From Krasilnikovozyma curviuscula (taxonomy: Eukaryota; Basidiomycota; Tremellomycetes; Cystofilobasidiales; Mrakiaceae): a stretch of DNA of 42,077 bases. The stretch is from contig MVAQ01000193.1 in the NCBI GenBank assembly GCA_014825775.1, positions 1-42,077 on the forward strand, given 5' to 3'. Position numbers and translations under genes: made by a program. How positions within the stretch are numbered: position 1 is the first letter of the stretch; each line of letters begins with the position of its first letter. Below are positions 11,208 to 24,147 of this stretch, piece by piece. The notes beneath the pieces were generated by a model. It saw only the letters and a list, made by a program, of their open reading frames with translations. It made no database searches and was not told where the DNA came from.

Positions 11208-11884
11208 ATGTCGTCCTCATCGAGGCTACCACCTCTCACTATGGTTGTAGCAGCTACCTTAACGAATGGTATCGGAGCTCAAGGGAAACTGATCTGGCGG
11301 CTGCCAGAAGAAATGAAGTGGTTTGCTCGTGTAACGAATGCTGCCCCAGCTGGTAAAATGAACAGGGTCATCATGGGGAGGAAGACATGGGATAGTATTC
11401 CTGCTAAGTTCAGGCCACTGAAGGGCAGAGAGAATAGAGTTGTGAGCAGAACGGTGGCTGAAGGGGATGAGTGAGTTCACCACTCCTTTTTTCTGTCGTG
11501 AGCCATACTAATGGTGTCAACAGATACTCTAAGTATCAGCGCACTACACTTCACAACGACATTGTTGAAGCTGTATCCTACCCTTCGGCAGATCTTCATC
11601 GGTCCTTCCTCATCGGGGGCGCTCAACTCTACAACCTCGCCCTAGCATCCCCATCAACTTACAACCTTAACAGAGTACTTCTGACACGTGTGTTAAGCCC
11701 ACCATTTGACGATTGCGACGTGTTCCTGTCGCCTTTTGGTGTCAATGGTAGTGATGGGTGGCGAAAAGCTGAGTGGAAGGAGGTGGTAGAATGGGTGGGC
11801 GAAGAAACTCTGGGTGGGATTGAGGAGGGAGTCCGAACAGAGAAAGGAGTTGAATGGACTCTTGAGATGTGGGTCAGAGATTAG
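11208..11884 (+). CDS. DFR1: Dihydrofolate reductase
   Basis: Two exons, 11208-11470 and 11524-11884, separated by a 53-nt intron, giving 207 residues (yeast Dfr1 is 211). It reduces dihydrofolate to tetrahydrofolate with NADPH, supporting thymidylate, purine and methionine synthesis. Visible family motifs are MVVAATLTNGIGAQGKLIW, the helix WRLPEEMKWFARVT with the catalytic acidic residue (Glu), IMGRKTWDSIP, and the cofactor loop LIGGAQLYNLAL followed by LLTRVL and CDVFLSPF. The C-terminal segment, rich in Trp and Glu, is typical of fungal DHFRs. The start is the first ATG of the frame after a short AC-rich leader. It stands alone between a Nudix gene and an inositol phosphatase; no operon-like linkage is implied. 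A strong call. Confidence 0.95.
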
Positions 11885-12136
11885 AATGACGGAGCAGAAA
11901 TATGATGATATCTGCTCGTGCGTCAGGCGAGTTCAAAATCGTAGTGGAGCATGTACAATTTCAGTGCGAAATTCCTATCAGTTGATCATCCAGCTAAGAA
12001 TATAGTAACTATCTGAACATTGGACCTAAAGTGGAAGAATAGCGCACTCCTGTATCGCGGCGCTGCATTACATATTGACCGTCCAACAGTGACTGGAGGC
12101 AGGTTTGCTTCAAACCATAACATTTGTTCATACAGT

Positions 12137-13879
12137 ATGGACCCAGAAGCTTTGAAAGATCTTCACGACTTTGCCTGTGCTCTGGCTAGGAAATGTGGGT
12201 CGTATCTTCGCAAAGATCAGGAACGAAGACGGCTGCAAATGGCCTCGACAGGTCAATCATTGGACACGAGGGAGAAGGACTCCAGCGTCGATATCGTGAC
12301 TGAAGTTGATGAAGACGTTGAGAAGATGATCAGGTGAGTCCTTTTCTCCTTTTGATATCAATCTTGTTGGAACCCTATGAAAATTCAGTGGGAGAATTGA
12401 ATCAGCCCTTCTGGGACGGCGTGATATCATCTTTCACCAAAGCTGACATAGAGCTAACTCGTCCGCTTCTTCCGGACAACTTTGATTTATCTAATCTTTA
12501 GGGAAGGAGTACTGGCCAGGTATCCAGATCATGCTGTAGGTTTCTCACTGAAAACTTGGTCTCTCATTTCCCCATGCCATGGCCGTCTGGCTCACTCAAG
12601 CTCTCTGATTGTACTGCGCTCCTCTTTTATCTGAAATCTGGATATAAACCTTTAGTTCATTGGGGAGGAGTCGTATTCGGCAGGTGAAGAGAAACGGTAT
12701 CTGTTGGACGAGCGGCCCACATGGTGAGTTTCTCGCTAGGGTCGACAGATCGGAGCTGGTTTCAACGACCAATAACTCATCCACTACTGAAATTCTTCAA
12801 TCGTTTGCGTTTTTTTCAATAGGATTGTGGACCCAATAGATGGTACCGTAAACATGGTTCACATGTGTATGAGCGGACGGAACATCCTTCTTTACCTTGA
12901 GCGACATTGACTCTCTTCTTTCTTATTCTTAACAGTTCCAATGACTGCTATTAGTATCGGCTTCTGTTTCGAGAAGATCCCTGTGGTTGGAGTAGTCTTT
13001 GCGCCGTTTATGGGTTACGAAGGTACGATTCTCTGTCATACTTTGTACAATAGCTGAATAAGTAATTCAAATTCAACACTTATTCTTTTTTTTTCTTGCA
13101 GGTACTCTGTATTCGTCTTGCAGCAAACAGGGAGCATGGATGTCTGAATCAACCTCTCAACCCCCAATCCCACTCCCAATCCTTTCTCCCCCTCTCCCAC
13201 TGCCTTCCAACGCTCCCAAAGGATGTCTGTATTTCGGTGAATGGGGCAAAGACAGAAGAGATATTGAAGGTGGCAATTTGAGCAAAAAAGTGAATGGGTT
13301 CGTCAACTTGGCCACTGAGGTTGGCGGTCGAGGTGGGAGAGGTGGACACGTTCACGGAATTAGAAGCCTGGGAAGCGCAACTATGGGAATGTGCTATGTT
13401 GCTGCAGGTCAAGGTGACGTACTGTTTGAAGGTGGGCATTTACGCATCTTCGATCTTTTATATGCTGATGGTAGTCACAGCGCAATGGCTGACGGCAGTC
13501 AACTTGTCTTGTTCGTTCACCTGAACTGAAGCTGGGTGTTGGGAATGGGACATCTGTGCTAGTGTTGCAATTCTACTAGAAACTGGGGGACTTCTCGTCG
13601 ACGGAAATCCTCCAGAGGGACTTGAGGAAGGCAGTGAGATTCCGCTAGCGGGATTGGGAGGTAGGAGGTAAGTTCCTTTCAGCTTTCCCTTTCTTTTCAT
13701 CAGTGTGGAACATGTTGATTGATTTGAATTCATTCATTTCATTTGCGATTTTGAGGTATCTCGCCATTCGAGGCTGCTCCGATGAACCAAATGGTGGTCG
13801 AACAGCTAAGCAGCAACAGTACGATCTTGCTTGGCAGATGTGGAAGAGAACCTCCAGGTTTTACTACGATGCCCGATAA
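12137..13879 (+). CDS. Inositol monophosphatase family phosphatase
   Basis: Eight exons: 12137-12333, 12502-12535, 12656-12723, 12823-12866, 12936-13022, 13102-13431, 13532-13667 and 13756-13879, giving 339 residues. The metal-binding signatures of the Mg2+-dependent, Li+-sensitive IMPase fold are present: SSVDIVTEVDEDVE, FIGEESYSAG, WIVDPIDGTVNMVH and, near the C terminus, AGCWEWDICAS. The likely reaction is dephosphorylation of myo-inositol monophosphate to inositol; quinate-type or other sugar-phosphate substrates cannot be excluded. A Pro-rich insertion (about 12 prolines around 13150-13210) makes it longer than yeast Inm1 (295). Exons 2-5 are small (34-87 nt). The frame remains open upstream of 12137 without an ATG, so 12137 is the first possible methionine. 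A strong family call. Confidence 0.92.
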
Positions 13880-14384
13880 GCATATTCACTCATCCAATGC
13901 ATACTGAGTCGAGCAGAGGACGCCTGAGGCATAACTTGTAGATTGCGATGCTTGTTTAATGACAAGTCAAATGTTGAACCTTAAGACCGCATTCTCTCAC
14001 AGGGATAGAAATGCCCTGAACATATAAGTTTGCAACTTGTGCTTTGTCGTTTTGCTATCAAAAAGCTTCTTTGTGGGAAAGTCGCGCCGCGTTCGTTTCC
14101 GCGCTTTAGACGCTCTCTCCTTAGCTGTCACCTCTTGCCGGACTCCACTATCCGAGAGTGGCCCTGGTCTCCATCCTCCCTTCAACCCATCACCTGTCTC
14201 CATCCTGTCGCAGCGTAACACTGTAAAAGTGTCGTCTCCCGTCGACGAATCAGTCCCTCTTTCATCCTCTCGCCCTTCCGACGCTTCCCTTTCAACACTC
14301 TCATCCGCTCCATCCTCTGGTACCGCAACCCCTCGTCGACGCAGTTCGAAACAACCTACCGGTCCCATCACTTTGACTAAGAAG
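13880..14384. promoter_or_regulatory. Promoter and CT-rich leader of GDA1
   Basis: A 505-nt interval. The GDA1 frame stays open upstream from about 14037, but without any in-frame ATG, so I treat it as leader. It is rich in TCC/CCT pyrimidine tracts, common in Tremellomycete 5' leaders. No other gene was seen. Confidence 0.45.
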
Positions 14385-16491
14385 ATGTTTGGTGGTCGCA
14401 ACAGCAAAACCAAGTACACCCCCTTGGGCTCAGGCAACAGCAGCAGGTTCCCTACCGATCCTGAACGTGGTGGACGCAGAGGCTCAAACCCTCCCTCTGT
14501 AGTGAAAGGAGGGGGAAGATCTTGGAAGCTGTACGGTCTCTTGGCTGTCGTGCTTGTAGGAGGTATCTTGGTTGTTGCATCCAGGTCAGGTTTCAGCAGA
14601 GGCAGTGGTAATTCCAGCTCGGATGCTGGAAAAGTCTACAATGATGAGGACTACGATATCCACCCCAACCCAGGCTTCCCAGATTCATTGAGTGGTGGAA
14701 TGACTGATCTAGAGGATGACAGCGGCATTGACTACTCAGAAACAGCATCCAACAGACCTAGCCATGGGGGTTCTTCTTCACCAGAGCCTCTCGACGAAGA
14801 GGTCGAAGATATCGCGCCTGTTCATGACACCAAGCCACCAGTCAAAACTAAACCAGTTCCAGTTCCAGTTGATGATGAAGATGATGAAGATCTCCCAACA
14901 GCCCAAGCGGAGGAAGTCGGTCTCCTGGAGTCTAAATTCTGTACTAAGCCCGCCAAAGGCCACCAGCTCATTCAATACGCGCTCATGATCGATGCTGGCT
15001 CACAAGGTTCTCGAATTCATGTGTACAAGTTCTCGTATTGTACTGCGTCACCAGCTCTGGAAGGAGAAGTCTTCAAGCAAATTACTCCGGGTCTCTCATC
15101 GTATGGCACAGACCCCGTCGCTGCCGCTCAGTCACTGGAACCATTGATGAAGGCCGCTATGGAAAGTGTTCCGCCATCGCTCAGAGGCTGTACACCTGTT
15201 GCAGTCAAGGCTACCGCTGGTCTACGATTGTTGGGAGAAGAGAAGTCATCTGCTATTTTGTCGGAGGTCGAAAGGTACCTTAAAGAGGAATATCCTTTCC
15301 CTGTCGTTGAAAAGGATGGCGTTGTCGTTATGGATGGTAAAGATGAAGGTGAGGGCTTCCTCTCGTACAAATTTTCCTTCACTTGTCGATACTTTTCTTC
15401 ATTTGCGCAGGCGTCTACGCGTGGATTACCGCCAACTATCTTCTCTCAAAGATTGGAGAGGGTGTCCCATCTACAACCTCAACTCTCGCTGTGATGGATC
15501 TTGGTGGAGCTTCCACTCAAATTGTCTTTGAGCCAAAGTTCGCTAAATCGTCGGAGGTTTTGGCTGAGGGCGACCACAAGTACGAACTTACTTTTGGTGG
15601 AAAGGACTACACCCTCTACCAACACTCTTATCTCGGATATGGTCTCATGAGAGCTCGCCGGTCTATCCACCACCTAGTCTCATTCACGTGGTCGTTTGCC
15701 GTTGGAAAGGATTGGTCAGAGTTGGTCGCAGCGGATGGCAAATACATCGAAATTGGCAACCCTTGTCTCGGTGAAGGTGAAAATAAAATTATCAACTTGG
15801 ATCCACCAGGATTTAAGGGTGATGGTGGAATCAATGTCACCATGGTTGGCACCAGTGGTGGGTTCGTCGCGTGCAATAGATTGGTTGAACTGGTGATGGC
15901 TAAGGACGCGTGAGTACACGCATTTCGTCATATCTCATTCACCAGTAGCCCCACTGCTCTAACAACTCCTTCTCTTGTTGGTGTCTTCAGCATTTGTGAA
16001 GTAAAACCATGTTCTTTCAACGGAGTATACCAGCCTTCGCTCCTCGACACCTTCCCAGCTTCCGGCCAATTCCTGGCATTGTCCTATTTCTACGATCGAA
16101 TCTCTCCACTGTTCCCCGAAACATCTGTCCCAGTTCCATTCTCGCTCCCAACTCTTGCTAATTTGGCTAAGGTCGTCTGCGGTGGTAAATCAGTGTGGTC
16201 CAAGCACTTTGCTGGCAACAAGAGGGCTCTGAAGGAGCTTGAGAAAACACCAGAGTATTGTCTTGACTTGACGTTCATGCATGGTCTCCTCGGCCTAGGA
16301 TATGAGATAACTCCAGAGAGAGATATCTTGATAGAGAAGCAGTTGAACTCAGTAGAGTTGGGCTGGGCATTGGGAGCTGGGCTTGCTCTTTTGGACCAAT
16401 CATCCTTGAAGGTAAGCAAAATCGTGACTGGATCTGTCTCGATCCGGTTTTTTTGACTTGTTTATTTGTCATGTCACAGTGCGTGGCGTAG
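14385..16491 (+). CDS. GDA1: Golgi guanosine-diphosphatase (apyrase family)
   Basis: Four exons: 14385-15348, 15411-15909, 15991-16411 and a 12-nt last exon, 16480-16491 (three codons plus stop), giving 631 residues. It hydrolyses GDP to GMP in the Golgi lumen, which allows GDP-mannose/GMP antiport for mannosylation. The cytosolic tail is basic; one membrane anchor lies at about residues 49-66 (LYGLLAVVLVGGILVV), followed by a Ser/acidic stem and the lumenal catalytic domain from about residue 190. All apyrase conserved regions are visible: DAGSQGSRIHVYKF, ATAGLRLLG, GVYAWITANYLL, DLGGASTQIVF and the YDRI / GWALGAGLALLD C terminus. It is longer than yeast Gda1 (518) because of the stem. In fungi with capsules or mannans this enzyme supports glycan export. 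A strong call. Confidence 0.94.
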
Positions 16492-16859
16492 TCGTGATAC
16501 GAAGCGAGAAGTGCAGAATCTTCAGAGAACTGTCATGCTTAGAAACCTACTTTAGTACCTGTTTCCATTTTAGAATCTTGCTTTGGCTGCTTACAACCCG
16601 AGGGTCAGATAGTGTAAGCCGAGCAATAAATAAAATCATTAATCTAGATACTGGGTAAACTACGCGAAGTTGGGGTATAGGAGAGAGCTGTCTCTCAGTC
16701 AACAATAGAAGAGAATATATGGCAACATGGTGCAAGTGCCAGCAGAAACATTGAAAGGCCGCAACATCAACCAGACCGCCAATCTACCATAGGAAAGTAA
16801 GGGTAAGACCCAAAGAAATATCGAAACATTGTAGCGTCAAGCTGACAATGTTTGCGACA
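16492..16859. other. Convergent 3' intergenic region, GDA1 / GH71
   Basis: 368 nt between converging stop codons; AT-richer, with AATAAATAAAATC-type polyadenylation-like sequence near 16625 on plus. No gene was seen. Confidence 0.45.
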
Positions 16860-19137
16860 TTAAGAGCTAGCTCCAATCCAGTAGTTGAAGTTGTAAGTGG
16901 CTGGGTTGGCGACGAAAGTGTAACCGCTTGGGTTGTAGTCCACCACTGTCTGACCATTTCGGGTGAGCGTCGCACGCATGCCACCCCCGGTTGCGAGAGC
17001 GTACTGCAGCCTTGTCGCGCCAGCATTGACGGAGAATGTCTGGCTTCCAGCGTTGGAGGAGAGAGTGACGGTCGCGGCGCTCGAAGCGAAGATGAGGGCG
17101 TAGAAGTTGTCGGACGAGTAATCCCTGTTGGTGGGTGGGCCAACAGAATCGGACGTAGCGGTGGCATAGACTGGGTGTGGACGAGCCATGAGGAAGATCT
17201 TGTCCTGGGTGATGGCTGGGTATGAACCGGTCGTGAAAGCTGTTGAATAGTACTGGTTGACAGCAAGGATGGCGGTGTGATCGAAACCGTTGACCCAAGC
17301 CTGTGAGTTAGGCTGATCACCTTCGATTGGTCCAATGTAGGAGCTCTCTCCGAAGTCGTTCCAAGTAAGAGCTGCAAAGAACAACAAAAAAGAAGAAAGA
17401 AAAAAAGATGTGAGTTGACAAGCAGCGATGAATGTCGCAGTACGAAAAACAAACGTACCTTCAATGAGGTCGAACTTGTCTCTGTTAGCAATCAAGATCT
17501 CCCATCGTGCAGCAAACAACCATCCGTCACTCTTGTACAACCAGTTCTTGTTGTACGAGTTGACTGATGTGGAACAAGCGCGAAAGATCAGAACCGGTTG
17601 GGGTTAAGAAAAGAAAAGTACAGCTCGGTGGCACTCACCTCCGTAGTGAGTGTAGAAAACTGGTGAGACGGCAGCCATGTATCCCTTGGAGCCGAGGTTT
17701 TGCAACCACCAGGCGTCGTTGGAGAAATCAATGTCACCGCCAGCAGATGGCCAGCCTGAGTTCCATCCAAGTTCTCCGTCCATGATCCATTGCGAGGAGT
17801 ACACAGTTGGGTCCAAGAAGATGGAAGGCATGAAGTAGATGCTGATTCCAGCACTGGACATTGGAGTCTTCAGAGCGTTGTTGAAACCGTCGTTCCTATG
17901 GTTAAACGTAGCAGTCAGCGTCAGAGCTTGATTCCAAGATGCAGGGTAGAACAGGGCAGGGCTGCTTACCAGTTACCAGCACCGAAGGAACAGTCAGAAC
18001 CAGCGAAGGTAGATACGAGAACCTTACCCTGGTACCATGCCTGGTTAGGGTGGGAGGCGTACGTCTTGACGTAAGATTGGAGAAGAGCTCCATCACTTGA
18101 TGAAGAACATGGGATGACAGTCATGTCCTGCGGGTGTGGTGAGATTTTCGAGAGTCAGTGACCAAGTTGGATTGGAGGGTTGCAGCATCCAATTTATTAA
18201 ATTTTACTTACGAAGGAAATGAACAACTTGAATCCAGTTCCGGAAGCTTGAGCGGCAGCGTAGGCGTTTGCGACTTGCGCAGGTTGCCAGCTGTCAGACC
18301 CAATGTTGAGAGCGAAACCAGTGAATCCACTAGCAGCAGCAGACTTGATGTCTGCGAGCCACATGTCGTAGGTGTAAGAGTACACGTTACCGACCATGAA
18401 GTGGACGTAAACGGCCTTGCTACCAGAGCTAGCTGGAGCAGTGACGGTGTTGGCCACGGTTGTGGTGACGGACGTGGCAGCATTGACGACAGCAGCAGCA
18501 ACAGAAGTAGTAGCAGCAGCAGCAGCGACAGTGCCAGTGGTTGTAGCTGCGCCTCCTGAAATTGGGTTTGTCGCCGAGTAGATGGAGAGTTTCCAAGGGC
18601 CACCGGCTGCGACAGAGGGGGTGCCCCAGACGTACCAGTTGCACTGTGAGGAGTCAACTGCTTGTCCAAGTCCATTAGAGAAGGAGTTTCCACACTTTGA
18701 AAGGGGGAGGGAGAGAGCAGGAGGACCGAGCGGGATGTAAACAAATTTGCCAAGCGTTCAGTGACACGGCGGGGCTGGGCATCCTGAGACAGGTCCAAAC
18801 TCACGTAGCACTCGGTCATGACTTCGAGACCAGCAATAGAGAAACCCTTTGACTGGCAGAGAGCAATGCAGTCATCGGCGGTCCAGCCATGGCCGCCTTT
18901 TTCCTCGCTGTACCCTGTCAGCGCACGAGCAGAGCCGTCCGTCACACACCCCTGGTTGGTCCAGGTGGCTCTCTTCGAAAGAGAGCCGTTGGGAGATCCG
19001 GTCTGCGTCTCCAGCAGACGGGCCCGGGATCGCGAGAGAACACGCTGGCGGTGCTGGTGCTTGCTGCTGTGGGCGTCGCTGGCGCCGACGGTCGACATGG
19101 CGAGGGCCGCAGCGATGATGGCGGATGAGAAGAGCAT
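16860..19137 (-). CDS. Secreted alpha-1,3-glucanase (GH71 mutanase) with N-terminal WSC domain
   Basis: Six exons: 19137-18805, 18694-18212, 18127-17970, 17895-17639, 17563-17459 and 17371-16860, giving 615 residues. The order is a signal peptide (SAIIAAALAMSTVGAS), a basic pro-segment ending at SKR, a WSC carbohydrate-binding domain (about 58-140), an Ala/Thr/Val linker encoded by a GCT-type microsatellite, then GH71 from about residue 190: YVHFMVGNVYSYTYDMW, GFALNIGSDSW, FKLFISFDMTVIPC, LVSTFAGSDCSFGAGNW, and the conserved TWNDFGESSYIGP. The C-terminal about 110 residues form a beta-rich module. GH71 enzymes cleave alpha-1,3-glucan, a wall polymer that anchors the capsule in cryptococci, so wall remodelling at septation or germination is likely. 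The WSC domain lacks its last two cysteines. A strong family call. Confidence 0.93.
18488..18526 (-). repeat. GCT/ACT trinucleotide-rich tract encoding the Ala/Thr linker
   Basis: Imperfect GCT and ACT codon runs between the WSC and GH71 domains encode the AAAAATTSVAAAVV-type flexible linker. Such tracts tend to vary in length between strains. Confidence 0.7.
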
Positions 19138-20201
19138 GGCGTCGTTTGAAGGTGGAACGGGCTAGCTGGCACTGGTTGGTCGGGTTCGGGGGGAGAGCGA
19201 GGCAGGCAACGTCACCGCAACTGCTGGAAGGAGAGTGGGTCTGAAAGGAGAGTGGGATCTGTCAACGAGACGATGCGGTTCTTTTTTCCTGTCGAGGGCG
19301 CGTCAGACGAGACGGGCGTGTCGTCAGCAAGGCAAGCCCAGCGAGCGTGTTGGGTGAAGGTGGTGGTTGGGGGTGCAGACAGGGGACCAGAGAGAGCTAC
19401 CAGAGCCTTCTTAATATGATGAAAGGGGATGCGACGAGAGTTTGGAACAACGGGACGCTTGGTCGCCCTCCTTTCCTTTTGTGGCCACGGTCGCGTCCCT
19501 TTTTTCGTGTTGGGCGATCGGTCTACGCAATTTATTCTCCGCCTGGGTTCGCGCCTGAGACACCAGCAAATTCTCCTGCCCCTTGCTGACCTGCCGTCCC
19601 CGGCCCTGACTCACGTCTGATCCACCCAGTGGGCCGTCTCGAGGGACGCTTGCTCCAGCACTTAGGCTTGGTCGGCCATCCGAGCAGGCACGTCTGCTGG
19701 GAGAAACAGGGAGAACGAGGCCAGGAGGGGCACTGGCCCCTCCTGTCCAGGGGGGTGCGGCGCTGCTGCTCGCTCGCACACCGAGTCGACAGGAGAAGTA
19801 GAGTTCATCAATTAACAGGGCTCTCCTCTGCTTTGGGAAAGAGTTTGTACGTTAAAGAAAGCCTAATTAGGTTCCATGCCGATTGTGAATTGAAAACATG
19901 AGGTGGGGGCCCAAGCCTCGACAAGGTTAGGCCTAGTTTGCAGCTTGGCTTTTTTGTGTTGCTTGACAAGGGACAGAGTTGGGACCAGCCCCAGCCCTTT
20001 CGCTGGACAGCCTTGCACACCAGCAGCAGAGATATGTGGGAGGAAAAGAGTGCTCGGCAGGTACTTTTAGGTTACATTGATATACAGAGCTGGCTTGGCT
20101 TGGCTTGGTTGGCAGGCTACCTGTCCTAGGTGCGCGCGCATCCACCAAAAAATCAACATCCAGCGTCCCATCCCTCCTCATCCGATCAGACACCTTCGGC
20201 T
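19138..20201. promoter_or_regulatory. Long upstream region of the GH71 gene (1.06 kb)
   Basis: It lies between the GH71 start and the DAHP synthase stop, both on minus. GC-richer than most gaps; frames are short, Arg/Ser-rich and without splice support. It holds a short TGGCT tandem repeat (20091-20113). No RNA gene or ORF is supported. Probably a large promoter for the glucanase. Confidence 0.4.
20091..20113. repeat. Short TGGCT pentamer tandem repeat
   Basis: Three TGGCT units followed by a degenerate TGGTT-GGC, just downstream of the DAHP synthase stop codon. Confidence 0.6.
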
Positions 20202-22157
<1,956 letters not shown>

Positions 22158-22780
22158 TGTTTAAAGCAGACTCTGTAGGTATGCCAAATGAGGTCAGAGA
22201 TAAGATTAGCAATGTTGGGAGGAGGGTTCTTCCTCCCCGCAGAGAAAAATCCCAACGGACCTTTTGGGAGATGTTTCGTGGGTTTGTTTTGGTTTAGGAG
22301 TGACAGGAATATCACACAACGATTGAAAAATGTTTTGTCAAGTGGTGATATGGTTTGAAAGAAGCTGATAAAAAAGATGGAGAGCGAGTCATGAACGTTT
22401 CAAGAAGCGTCACGGAGTTTGAATTCCCTGTGGGACTTTCCTTTCCTTGCTTTTTAGAGAACTTGCTTTATCCGTGCCTCCATGAAGCGCTCAACATTCC
22501 TTAAGACACACTGGCAATGAAGAGAAAAAAAAATGCTCTTAATAGCTCAAAGACGAAATGATAAAGTGATTCTACAACTATGAAGTGATCCCAAAAAACC
22601 CGATTAGGTGAAGTGATTAGTAGCGCTGATATGATGATGCGCTAAAGGTATTGCTGATAGGATAGATGATGCAGTATAATTGAGTATGTGAGAGGGTATC
22701 GCGATGTGTCTGTAGGCAAACGAATGCAGTGAGCTGGGGGCCGTCGTTTCTTGAGCAAACGATGAACTTACGTGAATGGA
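22158..22780. promoter_or_regulatory. Promoter region of DAHP synthase / 3' region of F-box gene
   Basis: A 623-nt interval between two minus-strand genes. Apart from one ATGACTC motif (22386-22392 on minus) I see no gene, repeat or RNA. Confidence 0.45.
22386..22392 (-). promoter_or_regulatory. Gcn4/Cpc1-type site (ATGACTC) upstream of DAHP synthase
   Basis: The minus strand reads ATGACTC, the core of the general-amino-acid-control element, about 230 nt before the ARO4-type ATG and in its orientation. Gcn4 activates ARO3 and ARO4 in yeast, which makes the position meaningful, but a 7-mer can occur by chance. Confidence 0.45.
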
Positions 22781-24147
22781 TCAGTAACTTTTGCCATCCC
22801 AGATTTCGGAATCCAGAATAAACTTTTCTGCTTGCTCGGTGGTAAGGTCTCCTCGCCTGACGGGGAATTGATGTTGTCAGTTAAAAAATAACAGCGAACA
22901 ATGAGAGCCGAACAATATTTACCTATCGTCATACGACATTCTGTCTTCCCAATCCGCAAAGGATACTCTTACTTTCTTCACTGATTCAATGTCCAACGCC
23001 TCGTAGAATGAATCAGTCTGGAACAAATCCAGTCGTTCGCCCCGTCTCATTGGACCTCCTCCAGGAGGTAACTTGATGTCAATGGTTTCAATTAGAGTGC
23101 TGTTGGCAGGCAGCAAGAACCTATCTTCACTCTCAACAGAACCGTGTCTATGATATGCGAATGTCCACCATCCACCAACGAGTTTGAGGTGTTTCAGTTT
23201 GCTGCGTAAAAAGGATATGCGAGGCGCGATGTCAACAATGACACGCGATTTGACAGACGCGCACGGTACTTACTCCCACTCAATGAGGTTAACATATGAC
23301 GAGTTGCTTGAGTATCTCAAGTCATGTTCATTGCAGTCGAGGTTATTGTGGAAGACCAAGGTCGATGCCTCGAGGAAGAGTGGGATGATTGGTATAGAGA
23401 TGATCTGCGTTTTGAATCCAGAAACAAAGTCTGCTGAGAGACCTTTTTGGTATAGTTCTACGGTTTGAAGGTTGGTTAGAGGGTTTCCGTTTTCGATTGT
23501 GAAGAGTGATGGTAGAGTAAACAGTGGTGGTGGGGGTTCCGAAATGACGATCTTCCGAGTGAACAGAAGGCGTTTCCGACGAGCCGAGTTGTTCCAAGCT
23601 TCCAAAGCTTTTTGGTCGTCTTTGATAAGGGCATAAGGCCTCATGTTCCCAAACAGTGATGAGTAGTCTTTTTCGTGGGAGATGTAAATGACCTGGTATA
23701 GAAGTGGGACGGCGAGCGAGTAGAATGTTTTGGAGACCAAGCAGAGCTCCGCGAGGGTTGGAATTATTTCGGTTGATCCTACAGGTAGCCAGCTGAAGAT
23801 TTCTCGTATTGTTTCGACAGGAAGTGTGGGTAGCACAGTTGACCGGTTGTTGAGCACGTGTCCCTGCATGGTTGAGGAGGCGGGTGTGTTGATCGTGAGT
23901 AACGGGATGGTAACCAAAAACGAGAATTGAAGAATTTCCTTCTTTAGGATGCTCACCTTATTGGGTATCCATCTCAAATCCTTCTTCTGAAGAAGATCGA
24001 AGTTCCAGTGCGAGGTGGAATGCGAAATCAGCCACTTCGTTCGCCCAACATCACACGGAGCTCGACCAAAAAACTCACCAAGTCTAATTCATCAATTTCG
24101 TGCATCTTCGACATGATGACATCCCTCATACGTATGGGAGTATCCAT
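22781..24147 (-). CDS. F-box-like protein, function unknown
   Basis: Five exons: 24147-24079, 23986-23957 (30 nt), 23863-23274, 23201-22923 and 22856-22781, giving 347 residues. The first two small exons splice in phase 0 and give MDTPIRMRDVIMSK leading into LRWIPNKGHVLNN. A later ATG inside intron 2 would be a false start. The segment LPTLPVETIREIFSWLP, then LAELCLVSKTFYSLAVPLLY, has the spacing and hydrophobic pattern of a fungal F-box, which would dock to Skp1 in an SCF ubiquitin ligase. The remainder shows short alternating hydrophobic stretches, but I cannot identify LRR or WD40 repeats, so the target-recognition part is unassigned. Divergent from CEG1. The F-box call is moderate; the gene structure is well supported. 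Confidence 0.72.

Noticed and set aside
14037..14384. Extension of the GDA1 frame upstream by 116 codons
   Set aside because: The frame is open but has no ATG (the apparent start at 14037 is TTG). The first ATG, 14385, gives a normal type II topology.
16848..19165. Long plus-strand frames opposite the GH71 gene
   Set aside because: They are antisense shadows of the GH71 exons, with no splice logic or domain content.
19138..20201. Several 60-120-codon frames in the GH71 upstream region
   Set aside because: Arg/Ser/Pro-rich, mutually overlapping on both strands, with no matching exon junctions or motifs; consistent with GC-rich non-coding DNA.
23864..23977. F-box gene starting inside the intron (MRWIPNKVS... 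or MQGH...)
   Set aside because: The sequence between 23956 and 23864 has a good GTGAGC donor and ATGCAG acceptor, and upstream in-phase exons give a continuous protein from 24147.
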